A stretch of DNA of 64,000 nucleotides. It comes from Paraphaeosphaeria minitans (Eukaryota; Ascomycota; Dothideomycetes; Pleosporales; Didymosphaeriaceae). Each line of letters starts with the position of its first letter. Within the stretch, counting starts at the first letter, position 1. Below the pieces are notes generated by a model, which was not told the origin of the DNA, searched no databases, and worked only from the letters and a program-made list of their open reading frames with translations. Positions 11,210 through 22,000 of the stretch are shown piece by piece. The stretch covers positions 2,232,001-2,296,000 of the forward strand of contig WJXW01000007.1 in the NCBI GenBank assembly GCA_015832175.1. The letters run 5' to 3'. The position numbers were made by a program, and so were the translations under genes.

Positions 11210-11811
11210 GCCAGCGACCGCGCTCGTCACTGTCATCGTGGAGATGCTTATTGTCCTCAACCTTCCCTTCCTCGGAGGCCCTCACCCATACCACGTTGGT
11301 GCTGTGCTCGACTGCTTCTCTTCGACACTCTTCCGTTGTGACTACCTACCTACCGTACGGTACCTAGCAGATACCTACCTACGAGGTCGATCTCATTCAG
11401 GAAAGACGACCATGCGCATAGCCCAATCTGGCGCTTTCTTTATGCTCCTAGTTCTGGTGCGGAAAGTTCCAAAGGTCTCATGTAGGGCTAAGGGGTGGCT
11501 TCGACGTCGATGATAAGTTGCAGTTCATTTTTAGATGTTTCACCGACACCCAAACGGATTTCTTGCGCCTTTTCGAGACGCTGGTGTCTCCGATCGCTAG
11601 CACGTCGCTGCCAGTCCTGGTCCTCCGTATCCCTGATCAGGACGACTAGTCTACATACCCGAGTTCTGTCAGCGCGGGCCGTGTCCTACTGGAGGCAAGC
11701 ACGGGCTCCCATCGCTTACCACTGCGTCATTGCTTGTTACCTTGAGAGTCGATACGAGGCCGGCGCAACTTTTCTTCCTTCATCTGCCTCACGATGGACC
11801 AAGGTTGGTGC
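11210..11811. other. Upstream region of the FarA-like gene
   Basis: About 600 bp holding the putative FarA-like promoter and the 3' flank of the Nudix gene. It includes a run of TACC/CCTA units at about 11,340-11,385 (ctacctacctaccgtacggt), one of several such tracts in the window. No coding frame is supported. Confidence 0.45.
11270..11275. promoter_or_regulatory. CCTCGG motif upstream of the FarA-like start
   Basis: A CCTCGG core sits 61-66 bp upstream of the chosen ATG (11209). It is a candidate FarA-type binding site. A 6-bp motif is weak evidence alone. Confidence 0.3.
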
Positions 11812-12530
11812 CTAGAGCGAGGCCCCCTCTCGTCGGCGCTTGAAAGCTTCGAGCTTGACCCACTTGTTGTCGGGGCTAATATACTTGAGGTGGACATCTC
11901 CAATAGATTCGTCCTCGATCTGTTGCTCTGTTGCGAAGAGGTAGTCATCGTGCTCCTTGGGGTCCAAAACGATGTCCAGTTGCTTGACCTGACAGCAGTG
12001 AGTACACCAATCGATGCTCCACACACACCCAGCTAACATACCTTCACCTCAAAGATGAGCTTCATCCATCTCTCAATCCTGCCTTGGGTTCTGGGAATTT
12101 CGAACGTCATGTGAGTCGTTTGACGAACGATTCGTACAGCTTCGAGTCCCGTCTCCTCCTTCAGCTCGCGTACTGCTGCATGCAAAAGTGATTCATCAGG
12201 TTCATCGACTTTTCCACCAGGGATCTCCTACAAATCGTCAATGGATGTTCAGGTAAATGTGTTTCGCAAACATGCGTATACCCCAGGGATGTCTCTCAGC
12301 ATCTGTGGTACCTTGGTGGATGGAGAAGAACGTACCCAGAAATCCGGAAACGCTGTTTCCGACGAGGCTCGCTTGACGAGTAGCAATTCCCCTTTCTCGT
12401 TGAACACTACGATTCCAGTGCACACCGCGTTGACGTCGGGATTTTGCTCAAGGTACTCTTTCTCGGTGACTTTGTATTTCTGCAGCGATGGGTCGTAATC
12501 GAAAGACGCAACAGCAGCGGGGGCGGCCAT
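11812..12530 (-). CDS. Nudix hydrolase
   Basis: Predicted nucleoside-diphosphate-linked-moiety hydrolase. Three exons on the minus strand: 12530-12336, 12227-12042 and 11988-11812; introns of 108 and 53 bp, all phase 0; 185 aa. The strand order TGIVVFNEKGELLLVKRA then FPDFW leads into IPGGKVDEPDESLLHAA and VRELKEETGL, the Nudix box, split from the FW by intron 1. The box has REL-x-EE-x-GL exactly. The loop between the Gly and first Glu is one residue longer than the canonical G-x5-E. The C-terminal exon (KQLDIVLDPKEHDDYLF) completes the fold. Start chosen at MAAPAA (12530), whose context is good; an in-frame ATG at 12575 is possible. Substrate not predictable. Confidence 0.88.
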
Positions 12531-13504
12531 GGTGCTCTCATTGGAAGGAGCTAGGGCTAGAGCACTTGTCTCCATGTTGGACGCAGGTCGAACGCTACCT
12601 ACTTCTAGTCGGCTGGTGCCTGTTGCTGAGTGGTCAACAATCACACGGGTGCGGCGGCCTTGTAAGTAGATACTAGATACGGATGTCGCAAGGCGGAATT
12701 CTTTTTTCTGCGCACGGCTGCCAAGAGTCAATGATTCTGCCACCCGCGGGCAAAATAATCTTGTATTCATGCGTACTTGCCATCCGCTAGACTAACCGGT
12801 CAACTGTTGCCTAAGCGGATGTCACCATGCGACAACGTCAACTTTATTCGAGCACTGGAGTGACTATTCGTTTGAAGAATGACTTCTGCAGACTGGCAGT
12901 ATTTTTTTTGGCTGCTCGGTTGGATTGGGCAATGTGGTTCAGACTAAGACCTGACTAAGTGGAGGTGGTTGCGAAATGATTGTGGTATGACAGGCAAAGA
13001 TATTTCTCCGCAAGATACTTACCTACTACTTTGGTAGTGTGGACGTGGTCCGTGAGTCCACGTTCCAGCCCTTTTTCTGCGGACGCCGTGGCCTCTACGA
13101 GAGTACAGGTATCTTGCTTCCATCAACCGGTCAAACGCTGGAGAGCCTGTCGAGGAACCCTCTTTCACGCTCACTTGAGAATCAGCGGCACATGCATCGC
13201 ACGACACCCGCTTCACGATCATCTCCTCGAAACGTATTGAACTTGAGATCGGAAGTGCTCGGAGATTCTCTGAAGCAGATGGGTTCTGGTTTGCAGCGAT
13301 TACGTTCCAGCCTTTTGAAAAGAAGAGACGGACGATGTCGAGCCCAATTCCAGCTTTGGCGGACGCGTCGGTGGTAGAGGGAGGTGAGGGGGGGAGGGGG
13401 GTAGGGTGGTGGTTATGTGGCAGTTATTGGAGACTTGGAAAAAATGCGTTGGGCGGGATGGCATGCTTGGGCTATATAGTAGAAATAGGCTGTACTTTTT
13501 CATC
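12531..13504. other. Intergenic region, nothing recognised
   Basis: About 970 bp between the Nudix start and the 3' end of rad4. The frame upstream of the Nudix ATG stays open but has no motif. A G-rich tract lies at about 13,379-13,412. No gene supported. Confidence 0.45.
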
Positions 13505-16500
13505 TCAAGCTTTCCGCCTACCCCTTCCTCTGCCGCGGCCCCTTGTCGCCGCCCTCTTCGGGCTCCTATCTGCCGTCGCATCCGTCTCCTCATCACTCCC
13601 CGCAAAGAAGTGACTCTTGACTTGCGCAGTACTCTTCCTCGCCGCCTTGCGTTTGGGCACCGATCTGCCCTCTGCGGGCGAAGGGGCAGAGGCCTTGCGC
13701 TTTCCACGTGTGCTCTTTGGAGCTGGGGTGAAAGGTTCGGACTCGTCGTCTGAGGGTTCGGGGTCTGAAGGCTCAGCATTCGGAGAATGGTCTGCACCAG
13801 ATGCAGAGTCGCCTAGTGGAGGCTCGGATAGGCTAGAGTTATCTTCCGACTCGACAATGGGGTTGCGGACGGTCGACTTGCGAGTGGAGGTGGAAGCGCG
13901 TTTCGCACCTCGGCCACGACCACGACCACGACCACGACCACGGCCCCGAATTGAGGTTGTATCGCGCGTGCGATTGCTTTGGGCTGGTATTAGGGGCTCA
14001 TCATCCGAATTTGAAACTTCGCTGTCAACATCTCCGTTCCGCTGCGCATGTTCTGGTTCGACGACGGGTTTTTGGTGCAATGATTGCATAGAAACGGGTG
14101 TCTGATACGCAGTATCTGCCGCGGACGGCTTCGCCTCTTCAAGTTCCCGCTCGATATCTTCGCCGTCGACGTGGAACGAAGATATCGGTGGTTGCGCAAC
14201 GTCTTCATCGGAAACCATGAAGCCGCCCGCCGTATTCTCATCTCGCTCAGGCACACCATTGTTCGCCGGTATGAATCCACCGGCAGCATTTGGCTCCTCA
14301 TGCAAAAATCCGCCTTCGAGGTCGCCCTCATAATTGTGAAAGGCGTCCCATTCGGACTGCTCCTTCGGCTGCGCCGGTTTCTTGGCCTCTTTATTCTTTT
14401 TTTGCTGCCAAACCTCCACGGCGTCTTGACCATGATGCCGATTCACACGCTCCACAATCCTCAAACCGATCACGAATTTCTTCCACAGACCAAGGACATG
14501 CTTTTCCCTCTTGGCTTCTTCTTTCTCTGCCTTGTCCGCCTCCGCAGCTTCCCACGCGTCGATGACCAGATCCTCGTTCTCAATAGCGACGACCACACCC
14601 GTAATGACAGGCACAGCTCGCTGCTTTCCAAATTCGAATCCAGTGCACGCTTCCGCGTAGTCGATCTTCAGTTTCTTGCAAACGCGTACGGTGCCCTTGA
14701 GAGGAATATGTATTGCGCCCCTCGGAACCATCGTAGGGACATATACATCCATGTTCCCGAAAGCATTGCGCGGAATCTTACCGTCCACGATGGGGTCAGG
14801 GATTATCCAGTCAGTCTGAGCCTCAGAGTACAGACCCTGCTCTACCTTCTGGCCCTCGGTACGCTCGCGCTCTTCAATCTCGCGTTTGCGCTGCACTGTG
14901 ACGGCGCGCATAGGAACGAACTTCAGCGGCTGCTCGCCCTCTTTGACTTGGCGCCCCTCCTTATGCCACGACTCAACGGACTTGCAGGTCACCACATCAT
15001 CACGACGATACACCGGCTCTTGCTTCTCATTGTCGCCCTTGCCGGTGGTGAAGTAGCGGAGTATAGGAGCATCGGGCTTGAGTGCTTCTTCGCGGCGCAA
15101 GTGTCGTTCCAGCACATACTGTGCAGAGTTCTTGTAGCCCTGGAGTGTCTCCTTTGCACCCTCGTCCATTGTCTTGGGCTTAACCGGTTTTGGGGGTACG
15201 AGGTCGCCTTCGTCTTCTACCTCGTCCCAGGGTTGGCGCTTCGAGTGTGGGCGGGCGTACGGGCGCAAGACAGATTTGAACCAGTTCCACTCCTCCCATC
15301 TATTGACCTTCCCTTTCTTGTTGTGAATAGCGATCTTCTCTACAGGCATCCGGAAGCCTTTGGTTACGCCTGGCCAACGGCGATTCCGTAAGTATCGAGT
15401 CGTGACGTCCTTTGCGGAGCCGTCAGACGAGAAGGCGATCAAATATGCGAAGACTTGGTGGCCTCGTTCTGCGTTGGCAGGGGTCGATTCGAAGAGGTAG
15501 TACTTTCCATCGGCCGGTGTGGCTACGGTTATTTTGGGAAGAACCGAGATAGCGACTGGTGTGTGGGTGAGGTGGGAGATGGCTTCGGTCCAGTAGGTTG
15601 GGTATGGAATGACTCGGCCGTAGAAGCGATCCTGCCATGCAGGTGCATTCTCGGGATCTTTACTCCCAGGTTCCTCCTCGTCATCGGACGCTATAGATAT
15701 TGCACTGCTGAGTTCCGAGTCCGACAGGTCGATCGGATTGTCCTTGGCGCCGTTCGCTCGCAAAGAGCCTGCTTTCTTTGGCGTAGATCTTGAGCCATTC
15801 AACTTCGCAGAGCTCATGTCTCTGCCGAGATTGCTGAGATCTTTGGGCTTACCTTCCTCAGCTTTGTTGAATCTAAATCCTACGGGCTGCAGGCTCGCTA
15901 CCATTCGAGCTTCTACCCCAAGAGCGCGAATCAACGATGTAAATAGTTGTTGCCCGACATCCCTGCTACCCTCACAGCCTCGTGCCAGTTCTCTGTATGC
16001 GTCTAGATTTTCCACATGCTCCCCAAAGGTATTGGCGTCGCCTTTGTGGTCACTCCAAGCCTCTGTCTCACCCCTTAGGTCGACGAGAGAAAGATAGCCA
16101 CGCTTCCGTAAAGATGGTGCCGTAATCTTGTATTTAGCCTTCCAGTACATGGCCAGATAGTTCAACAATCGCGGCAATGGATCGCCAGCGGAGAGGTTGG
16201 GCGTGTTGGGTTCCAGGCGCTCTGAGGTCGCACCCCAATCTCGCGCATTTCGATCACCGCCTGCCGTCTTATCCTTTTCCTTCGACGAACCAGCTTTGGC
16301 TGCAGGCTTCGCCTTCCCACCCTTGCCCTTGTGGCCTTTCTGCGGGCTCTCGTACACCTGCACGCCCTTGGTGCCGCTCGGTATCCAGGCTCCCGTCTTC
16401 CCGATGTCTTCGGCGATCTTGCGTGTCCAGCCGCCCTTGACAACGCGCTCCGGACCGTCTGAAATGGCGGCATCTTTCCAGTAGCGATTCACCGCCTTCC

Positions 16501-17080
16501 AACACCCCGCATTCATATGTCCCAGCATGATCCTCTGCACCTCTTGGTCGCATACCCAGGCATTCCGTATCAGATTGTGGAACATGAGGAACTGCACATG
16601 CATGCAGTGCGTGGCAGTCCGGACCTGCCTGTCCCGCTTGCTTGGGCCCTTTTTGCTGCTGTGCATGGGGTCCTCCATGGGCCCACGCGCATCAATCGTC
16701 ATACTCAAGTCGCCCGAGATGACAGGGTCGCGCTCGGAGTCCGCATCATGTTTGGTATGGTGTTTTACGCCGAGGGCATCCTCCCACTCTTCGTCCTCGC
16801 TCTCGTCTCCATCGCTGTTCTCGCTTCGGGCCGTGGTGCTGGCGAGCGGCACATCTTCGAACTCGTCTTCGCTGCTTTCGGCCGAGGAAAGCTCGCTATC
16901 GTCGCCGCCCCCAATGAACTGCTCCAGCTGCTTCTTCTTCTGCGAAAGGGTGCGCGGCACCTTGGGAGGCGTGTCGGAGCTGGGTGCTGTGCGACGAGGA
17001 TGTGCGGCGGTGCGCTTCGGTGGCGGTTCTGGCTTCGGCGAGTCTGAACGCAGGCGCTTTCGTGGGATGGCGGGAGGCAT
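13505..17080 (-). CDS. rad4: DNA repair protein Rad4/XPC
   Basis: Predicted DNA-damage recognition factor of nucleotide excision repair (Rad4 in yeast, XPC in animals), acting in the nucleus with Rad23. One uninterrupted frame from ATG 17080; about 1,191 aa, longer than yeast Rad4 because of acidic and basic low-complexity ends. Residues 1-150 are charged (RKRLRSDSPK; many Ser/Glu/Asp). The transglutaminase-like fold spans roughly 150-450 (HCMHVQFLMFHNLIRN; LPRLLNYLAMYWK; VGQQLFTSLIRALGVEARMV). Beta-hairpin domains 1-3 follow at roughly 600-900; BHD3 is seen as IPRNAFGNMDVYVPTMVP and ACTGFEFGKQRAVPVITGVV. The C-terminal 250 residues are disordered, with an RG repeat and AT-hook-like RGRGRGRRKA at the end. 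Intron-free across 3.6 kb, unlike most neighbours. Confidence 0.94.
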   Translation of the reverse strand: MPPAIPRKRLRSDSPKPEPPPKRTAAHPRRTAPSSDTPPKVPRTLSQKKKQLEQFIGGGDDSELSSAESSEDEFEDVPLASTTARSENSDGDESEDEEWEDALGVKHHTKHDADSERDPVISGDLSMTIDARGPMEDPMHSSKKGPSKRDRQVRTATHCMHVQFLMFHNLIRNAWVCDQEVQRIMLGHMNAGCWKAVNRYWKDAAISDGPERVVKGGWTRKIAEDIGKTGAWIPSGTKGVQVYESPQKGHKGKGGKAKPAAKAGSSKEKDKTAGGDRNARDWGATSERLEPNTPNLSAGDPLPRLLNYLAMYWKAKYKITAPSLRKRGYLSLVDLRGETEAWSDHKGDANTFGEHVENLDAYRELARGCEGSRDVGQQLFTSLIRALGVEARMVASLQPVGFRFNKAEEGKPKDLSNLGRDMSSAKLNGSRSTPKKAGSLRANGAKDNPIDLSDSELSSAISIASDDEEEPGSKDPENAPAWQDRFYGRVIPYPTYWTEAISHLTHTPVAISVLPKITVATPADGKYYLFESTPANAERGHQVFAYLIAFSSDGSAKDVTTRYLRNRRWPGVTKGFRMPVEKIAIHNKKGKVNRWEEWNWFKSVLRPYARPHSKRQPWDEVEDEGDLVPPKPVKPKTMDEGAKETLQGYKNSAQYVLERHLRREEALKPDAPILRYFTTGKGDNEKQEPVYRRDDVVTCKSVESWHKEGRQVKEGEQPLKFVPMRAVTVQRKREIEERERTEGQKVEQGLYSEAQTDWIIPDPIVDGKIPRNAFGNMDVYVPTMVPRGAIHIPLKGTVRVCKKLKIDYAEACTGFEFGKQRAVPVITGVVVAIENEDLVIDAWEAAEADKAEKEEAKREKHVLGLWKKFVIGLRIVERVNRHHGQDAVEVWQQKKNKEAKKPAQPKEQSEWDAFHNYEGDLEGGFLHEEPNAAGGFIPANNGVPERDENTAGGFMVSDEDVAQPPISSFHVDGEDIERELEEAKPSAADTAYQTPVSMQSLHQKPVVEPEHAQRNGDVDSEVSNSDDEPLIPAQSNRTRDTTSIRGRGRGRGRGRGRGAKRASTSTRKSTVRNPIVESEDNSSLSEPPLGDSASGADHSPNAEPSDPEPSDDESEPFTPAPKSTRGKRKASAPSPAEGRSVPKRKAARKSTAQVKSHFFAGSDEETDATADRSPKRAATRGRGRGRGRRKA
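13914..13946. repeat. CCACGA hexamer tract inside rad4
   Basis: About five (ccacga) units encode the RGRGRGRGRG stretch of the Rad4 tail. The tract is in frame and length-variable in principle. Confidence 0.75.
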
Positions 17081-18690
17081 GGTGCCGGTTGGATTTTCAG
17101 GAACGCAGGAAGACTGCGAAGCTGCAAATGCTACATGAGCGTGCTGCGTACTGACGTAGTCGTTGCGATGGCGCCAAACTTTAGTGACTTCGTCTATCGC
17201 GCAGGGACCAGCCGACCTCTCCTCTACTCTTCTGCTCTCAACTACTCGCTTTAGGGCTCCTTTGTGTAGTACTCTTGTTGCCTCTGGTTTGCTATGCAGA
17301 TGTCCCTGCAAACTCTTCTTGGCCGTCCCGCGCTGTCTAGGCCTGGGGGAATCTAGGCAAACCCCGCCGACGCGTCGCATCGCGCAATCACATGACTCGC
17401 ATCTCCGATCTGAGATATGCAGGGCATGGACTATGTACCTAGTCTAGCGTTTTGGATTCCGCCTTCGACCCACTTTCCCTCTGAGGACTGTCGCGATGCC
17501 CATTCTCCGTCAAAAGTCTCGCCTCATGATGGTTTTCCCGTCCCCTCTGCACATCGTTGCTCCTTCAGCGCAGCCATCTTTACGACCGTGGTGGAGTCAG
17601 ACCTCACCCCGCACACCCCATCTCTCAGATTCACAGCGCGTAACTTCGATATCCCCTCTGTTGGTATAAATCCACATCACCTCAAGATGCATATTCATCA
17701 CACAGTCTATACCAATAATAGTCAAATTCGCCACAATGAAATCCTCCTTGTACACTCTCCACTCCCATCCACCGAATCAATTCCATGTTTTTCTCTCACC
17801 TTTTCCCGGGAAGCTTGCGGGTACAATCACTTCGAGGCCCCTTTGGCAAAACTACTCTTTCAACTTCCGCGGCCTTTGAACTAGGGACACTATCCTGCTC
17901 TTGCCTCGTATCACCGAACCATCCGCCATCGCATCAAGCTCTCACCCAGTGACCCATCACAGCCCAAGTATTCCGAGACCGCCACCATGGCTCGACGCGT
18001 CGAACACTCCATCGCACAGCAAGACAGCATGAGAGTACACTACACGGTATGAAATTGAACACGCCCGATCGTCGAGTTGACAGCACGCTTGTGACATTCA
18101 ACCTAACACTGAGCACACAGGTGCACCTCGCAACATCGGACGCAATGTGCTGCGCCTAGGTACGCAATACCCATTCCAGTTATATCCTAAAATCCTTGTT
18201 GTGTTGCCGTGTGGGAAAAAAGGTGCAAGCAAAGACCAAGCCCCGAAGAAGCACAAACACAGATAGACAGACAGACGGATAGCCTCGAGAGCTCGCCAGA
18301 AACCTCAAGTTGCCCCTTCAAGAAAGACATACACCGATCGCAAGGACAATGTGTTCCGACCAAAGAAGACTGCACCTAGAGATGCGAAAAGAATCCAGTG
18401 CCTCGTGGGCATGTACATCGAACAAGATCACAAGGCCCAGGCACTCGCTCCTTCAACATGACATCTCATCTCGAACATATCCAGAAGCCAGGTGTGATGA
18501 GACACGAAAGATGATGTGCGGATGCAGCCAGTTTGTTTGATATCCCCGAGAGAACCAGAGCCCACCACATTCGAAAGTAAAAATTGCAACCTAGCCAGGA
18601 GATTCCCGACCTCAAAGAATCCCAAAGACTCCAACACGTAGTGATTGGGTGTCGCGAGACCGAAACGCCCCAGAGTCCCAGCACGTGTCT
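17081..18690. other. Leader-like intergenic region, about 1.6 kb
   Basis: Upstream of rad4 and downstream of the F-box-like gene, which both read leftward. Between 17,650 and 18,200 the plus strand has several short ATG frames and a plausible intron, looking like a transcribed leader rather than a normal gene. It also contains the dispersed 14-mer tacctagtctagcg at 17,435. Confidence 0.4.
17987..18159 (+). CDS. Possible 32-aa micro-ORF with one intron
   Basis: Speculative. ATG at 17987 has an almost ideal eukaryotic context (gccaccatgg). Twenty codons run to 18046, then a gtatga donor, a CTAAC branch point and a cacacag acceptor (intron 18047-18120). Thirteen more codons end at TAG 18159. 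Unspliced, it stops after 21 residues. The product (MARRVEHSIAQQ...) matches nothing I know. It may be an upstream ORF in a longer transcript or chance. Confidence 0.25.
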
Positions 18691-19766
18691 TCACCGATAA
18701 TCGACCGCGAAGTCGATGTGCCAGCCGACAACCTTGTTGAGGCCAATGGTAGCCAGAAAGTTGCCAAAAGCATCCTCGTCGCGATCTGCCCCAGAAGGTG
18801 CGCCGAACACGGTTTTCATCCAAGGGGTGGCGTGCTTTTCCTTGACAACGAGGATGATGCGATGCTGGTGCCAATGTGGGGGCGAGTTTCTGGGTGCCAG
18901 TCGGACCTGACTGAGGACATTGCCTCGTATCCAAGAAATCCACGTCGGATTCTTGTTGCCAAGCAATTGGTTCAATCCGTTGAACAGTGGGTCGGAAAGA
19001 TGTGTGGTCTGATCGACTTGTATCGTGCGCTGAGGGAATCGATGCATATGCTTGATCGCAGGCAGCAAGTCCCGATGCGGCATCTCGCAGCGGCGAAGAT
19101 ATATCCTCACGTTACCCTTGGAGGCATAGTAGGCCGTGTCGCTCTTCGGACGCGGCGGGAAGAATGTTCGCAGATATTTGTTCATATTGCAAAGTGGGAT
19201 GCGGTGAGCATTCATCCACCAAGAATGGAATTCCTTCCGGACCAGGCGACACGATTGTACCAGGCCAAGGTACGGTATACATGGTGGTGTCTTGGTGCTG
19301 ACATGAACTTCACCGGAGAGCCGCAGCTGGTGTTCCTTGCGAAAAGAACTTGTTGGGAAAGCCCGATACGTGGTGTCGAACGCTAGCTCGTACACTCGGT
19401 TGCGCAGTTCTTTCAATGTCAGCAGCCGCAAGGAGAACCAAGAAAACGTAACTCACCGGGAGGCAGTTTCAAGAAGGGGAAAGGTGGCGGCGGCAGGTCT
19501 CTTTTAGGACGCAGTCGGCTTACGTGCGGCCGCTTTGAAGGTTGGCCTGCGTCTGGCTCCGAGTCTGGCTCTGAATCGTCGCGGCGTCGCTTGCGACTCC
19601 CTGGCGCGGCGGCTTCCAGCGCCTTTGCTGACGGACGAGGGGACCTGCAGCAGCACTATCAGTGCCATCCAACGATACGAGGAAACGTTGGAGCAACTTA
19701 CATATCCTGGATTGATAGAGAAGCCGTTAAAATTGAGACTGTCTCGAGATCTGTTTCGGAATGCAT
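18691..19766 (-). CDS. F-box-like protein
   Basis: Predicted fungal F-box-like protein, possibly an SCF ubiquitin-ligase adaptor; partner unknown. Three exons on the minus strand: 19766-19702, 19644-19457 and 19409-18691; introns of 57 and 47 bp; 323 aa. Residues 1-80 are basic/acidic and disordered (SRKRRRDDSEPDSEPD). The F-box-like motif FPFLKLPPELRNRVYELAFD (about residues 75-95) forms only when intron 2 is removed, because the Glu codon is split by it. It is followed by YLGLVQSCRLVRKEF, the usual 'all are compared with neighbours' helix of these proteins. The remaining C-terminal part has no motif I recognise. A long plus-strand frame over this gene (18649-19386) is a shadow. Confidence 0.8.
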
Positions 19767-20626
19767 GGTGGAGAAGAGTTGGGAAGAGCGGCGTAAAAAC
19801 CAAAAAGAAGGCGGCGGGCCCGCCTTGGGTGAGAGGTGGAGTGTCGAGTGCGCCTGCGCGTGGCCGGCTTCACACTAACCGTTTCCAGGACCAGTGCAAA
19901 CGCATTCCCTTCAGACAGATGGCACGCGCCACGTATTGTGCAGCTTCAGTCCATTGACAAAAGATTAAAAATATTGTGTTAGGTCTACAAAAGCGACACA
20001 ATTCTATCAACGACAGGTTACATGGCCAAATGGCCTTCCATGCTGCTAGTGTTCACCGCTGGTCCGTGCCCTTAGCATTTCAACAACTTTGGTAGGATGT
20101 CGTCCCGGTTGACATTGCAACCGCACGATTTCATCAGTAATTTAACGATTCAGCACGAGGACACTTGCTACATAGTGTGTCAGCGACAGCAGTACATTAT
20201 GGCGAGCGGCCTGACATATCCAATCCCATCGACAATTGCTCACTGCGTCGCTTTTAAAAGTTCAACACGAGTTGCGGGAGTAACACGCAGCTGTGTAGAT
20301 TAGACATCCTTCGGAACTGATCACGCACCAATCCGACTCAACGAAGCATATACCGTGAAGTGCAATTGAAGTTTTAGAACCAGTATATTTTGTTCTTTGT
20401 CGAGCATATTTCAGCAGCTCGCTTGGATGTTTCCGCCCACTACCACCTCGTAGTGCCTTTCCATAAAACATATGCGCTTTGACTTTTGTTGCCCTCGAAT
20501 AGGCCGAAGCCCTTGCGCGTACCGATGACGATCGCCCTTAAATCATACCTTCCAGTGATTGCGTGACGACACTGTGCAATCTATCTAGAGATGCTATGCG
20601 CCCCAGCGATATGCGGAACAGTTAGA
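19767..20626. other. Intergenic region, nothing recognised
   Basis: About 860 bp between the F-box-like start and the 3' end of gtr2. No coding frame, repeat or motif worth naming. Confidence 0.5.
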
Positions 20627-22000
20627 TCAGGCCGCTGGCGCATCGGCGGCGTCCCTCTCAGCGCGAGGAAAGACCTGTTTGAGCGCTGCCTGGAACACAC
20701 CAACGTTGTAGTCAATAACAGCCTTCTTCTCTGCTGGGCTGTCATCGCCCATGAGGCAAATCAGGGCGAGATATCTATTGGGTCGTTGGCACCAAGTGCA
20801 GTCGGGGGGACAGTCTTTCGGCTTTACGTACTTGTTTATTTCCCTTAGATAGAGATAGTTGTTGCCCTTTCGCTCCATTGTGATGAGACTCTCGGCGTCG
20901 TTGTTGCCCGTCTCTGTGAGGTTCTCGTCATCGCCGTTTTGCTCACTGCGTGGCCAGCCATAGATCTCACTAACATCTATGACGACGTCGATGTAGTCGG
21001 AGCATATTTCGTAGCTTCCAATGTCCGTGGGACTTGTGTCGGTGGCGATGTAGATCTTGCTCATGATGTCGAACAAGTATGCCTTCTCGATGTGGCATGT
21101 ACTACACAGGCTATTGAGCAGCGCCTCGAGTGTAGGGAGCTGTGGGATCAGCTTTTGAATCACTTTAGAGAAAGCTTCGAAGATAGAATGGTCGTAGATG
21201 CTGGTCTGGTAGAAGGAAACTGGCGCGTTCTCGTAGCCGTTATCTGAGAGTTCGTCTTGAACGCGCTGGATAATGTCGCGGAACGTATCACCTTTGTAAT
21301 CTTCCGAAAGACCATCGACCTTGTGCACAAATACTTCCACGTTGATATTGGGATAGGAGTGCTGCAGGTTGAGTATGGTAGTGTTGAGACGCATGATGGC
21401 TTCTAGGTACTCGTCTTGGGCATCAATAACCCAGATGAGCGCTCCGATCTCTTCAAAAATGTTGTCCACATCGAAAGCCGGGTCAAAGTAGTCGAGATGG
21501 CCGGGAAAATCCCACACTTGGAAGTCCATAAACGAGCTGACTGCATTAGTATCATGTAAACAAACGCGCACGGACGTGACTCACTGCATGGATTCCTTCT
21601 TGATTCGGGTGGTAGTCTCGAGATACAGCGTCTCGCTAGGCGGCAGCTTGTGGAAGACTACGCTGGATATCGACGATTTGCCGCTTCTGTAGTGGGATCA
21701 GCGACGCCGAACGAGACGTACAGCAAACCTGACGCACCTTCGCTGGCCCATGAGCAACAACCGCGGCTTTCCGTCGCCAGCCTTGCTGTTGGGCAGCCGG
21801 CCGGTGTGGAAACGGGGTGGCACAGGTTCTGTGTGCGGGACTTCGGCATCTGGAAGGTCCTGCAGATATCGCATCATGGTCAACTGGGCTCCGGGCTTCA
21901 AGCGCGAGGGATTGGCCTGCGAAGGCTCTCCCGGGACGAGCTGCGACTCTGGAACAAGGGAATGCTGAGAAGCTGACAAAGGCGGGTGGGTTGACTTCAT
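20627..22000 (-). CDS. gtr2: Rag-family GTPase Gtr2 (RagC/D orthologue)
   Basis: Predicted small GTPase that pairs with Gtr1 on the vacuole to signal amino-acid sufficiency to TORC1. Three exons on the minus strand: 22000-21738, 21686-21585 and 21536-20627; 424 aa. The P-loop GQRRSGKS (residues 85-92) is split by intron 1. Exon 2 ends KESMH and joins [12 protein letters not shown] in exon 3, a Rag G3 region. The acceptor for exon 3 is the second of two adjacent AGs (gcagtcag), because only it restores HSFMDF. Further hallmarks: [25 protein letters not shown] (G4 HKVD), and [20 protein letters not shown] leading into the roadblock-like C-terminal domain. An 80-residue N-terminal extension precedes the GTPase fold. 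RagC/D rather than RagA/B by overall sequence. Confidence 0.93.

Noticed and set aside
14084..15391. 435-codon plus-strand frame
   Set aside because: Antisense to rad4, motif-free, and follows the codon structure of the Rad4 frame.
17417..17884. 155-codon plus-strand frame
   Set aside because: Low-information sequence without domain; the region looks like leader DNA.
18649..19386. 245-codon plus-strand frame
   Set aside because: Antisense shadow of the F-box-like gene, which has a spliced model restoring a known motif.
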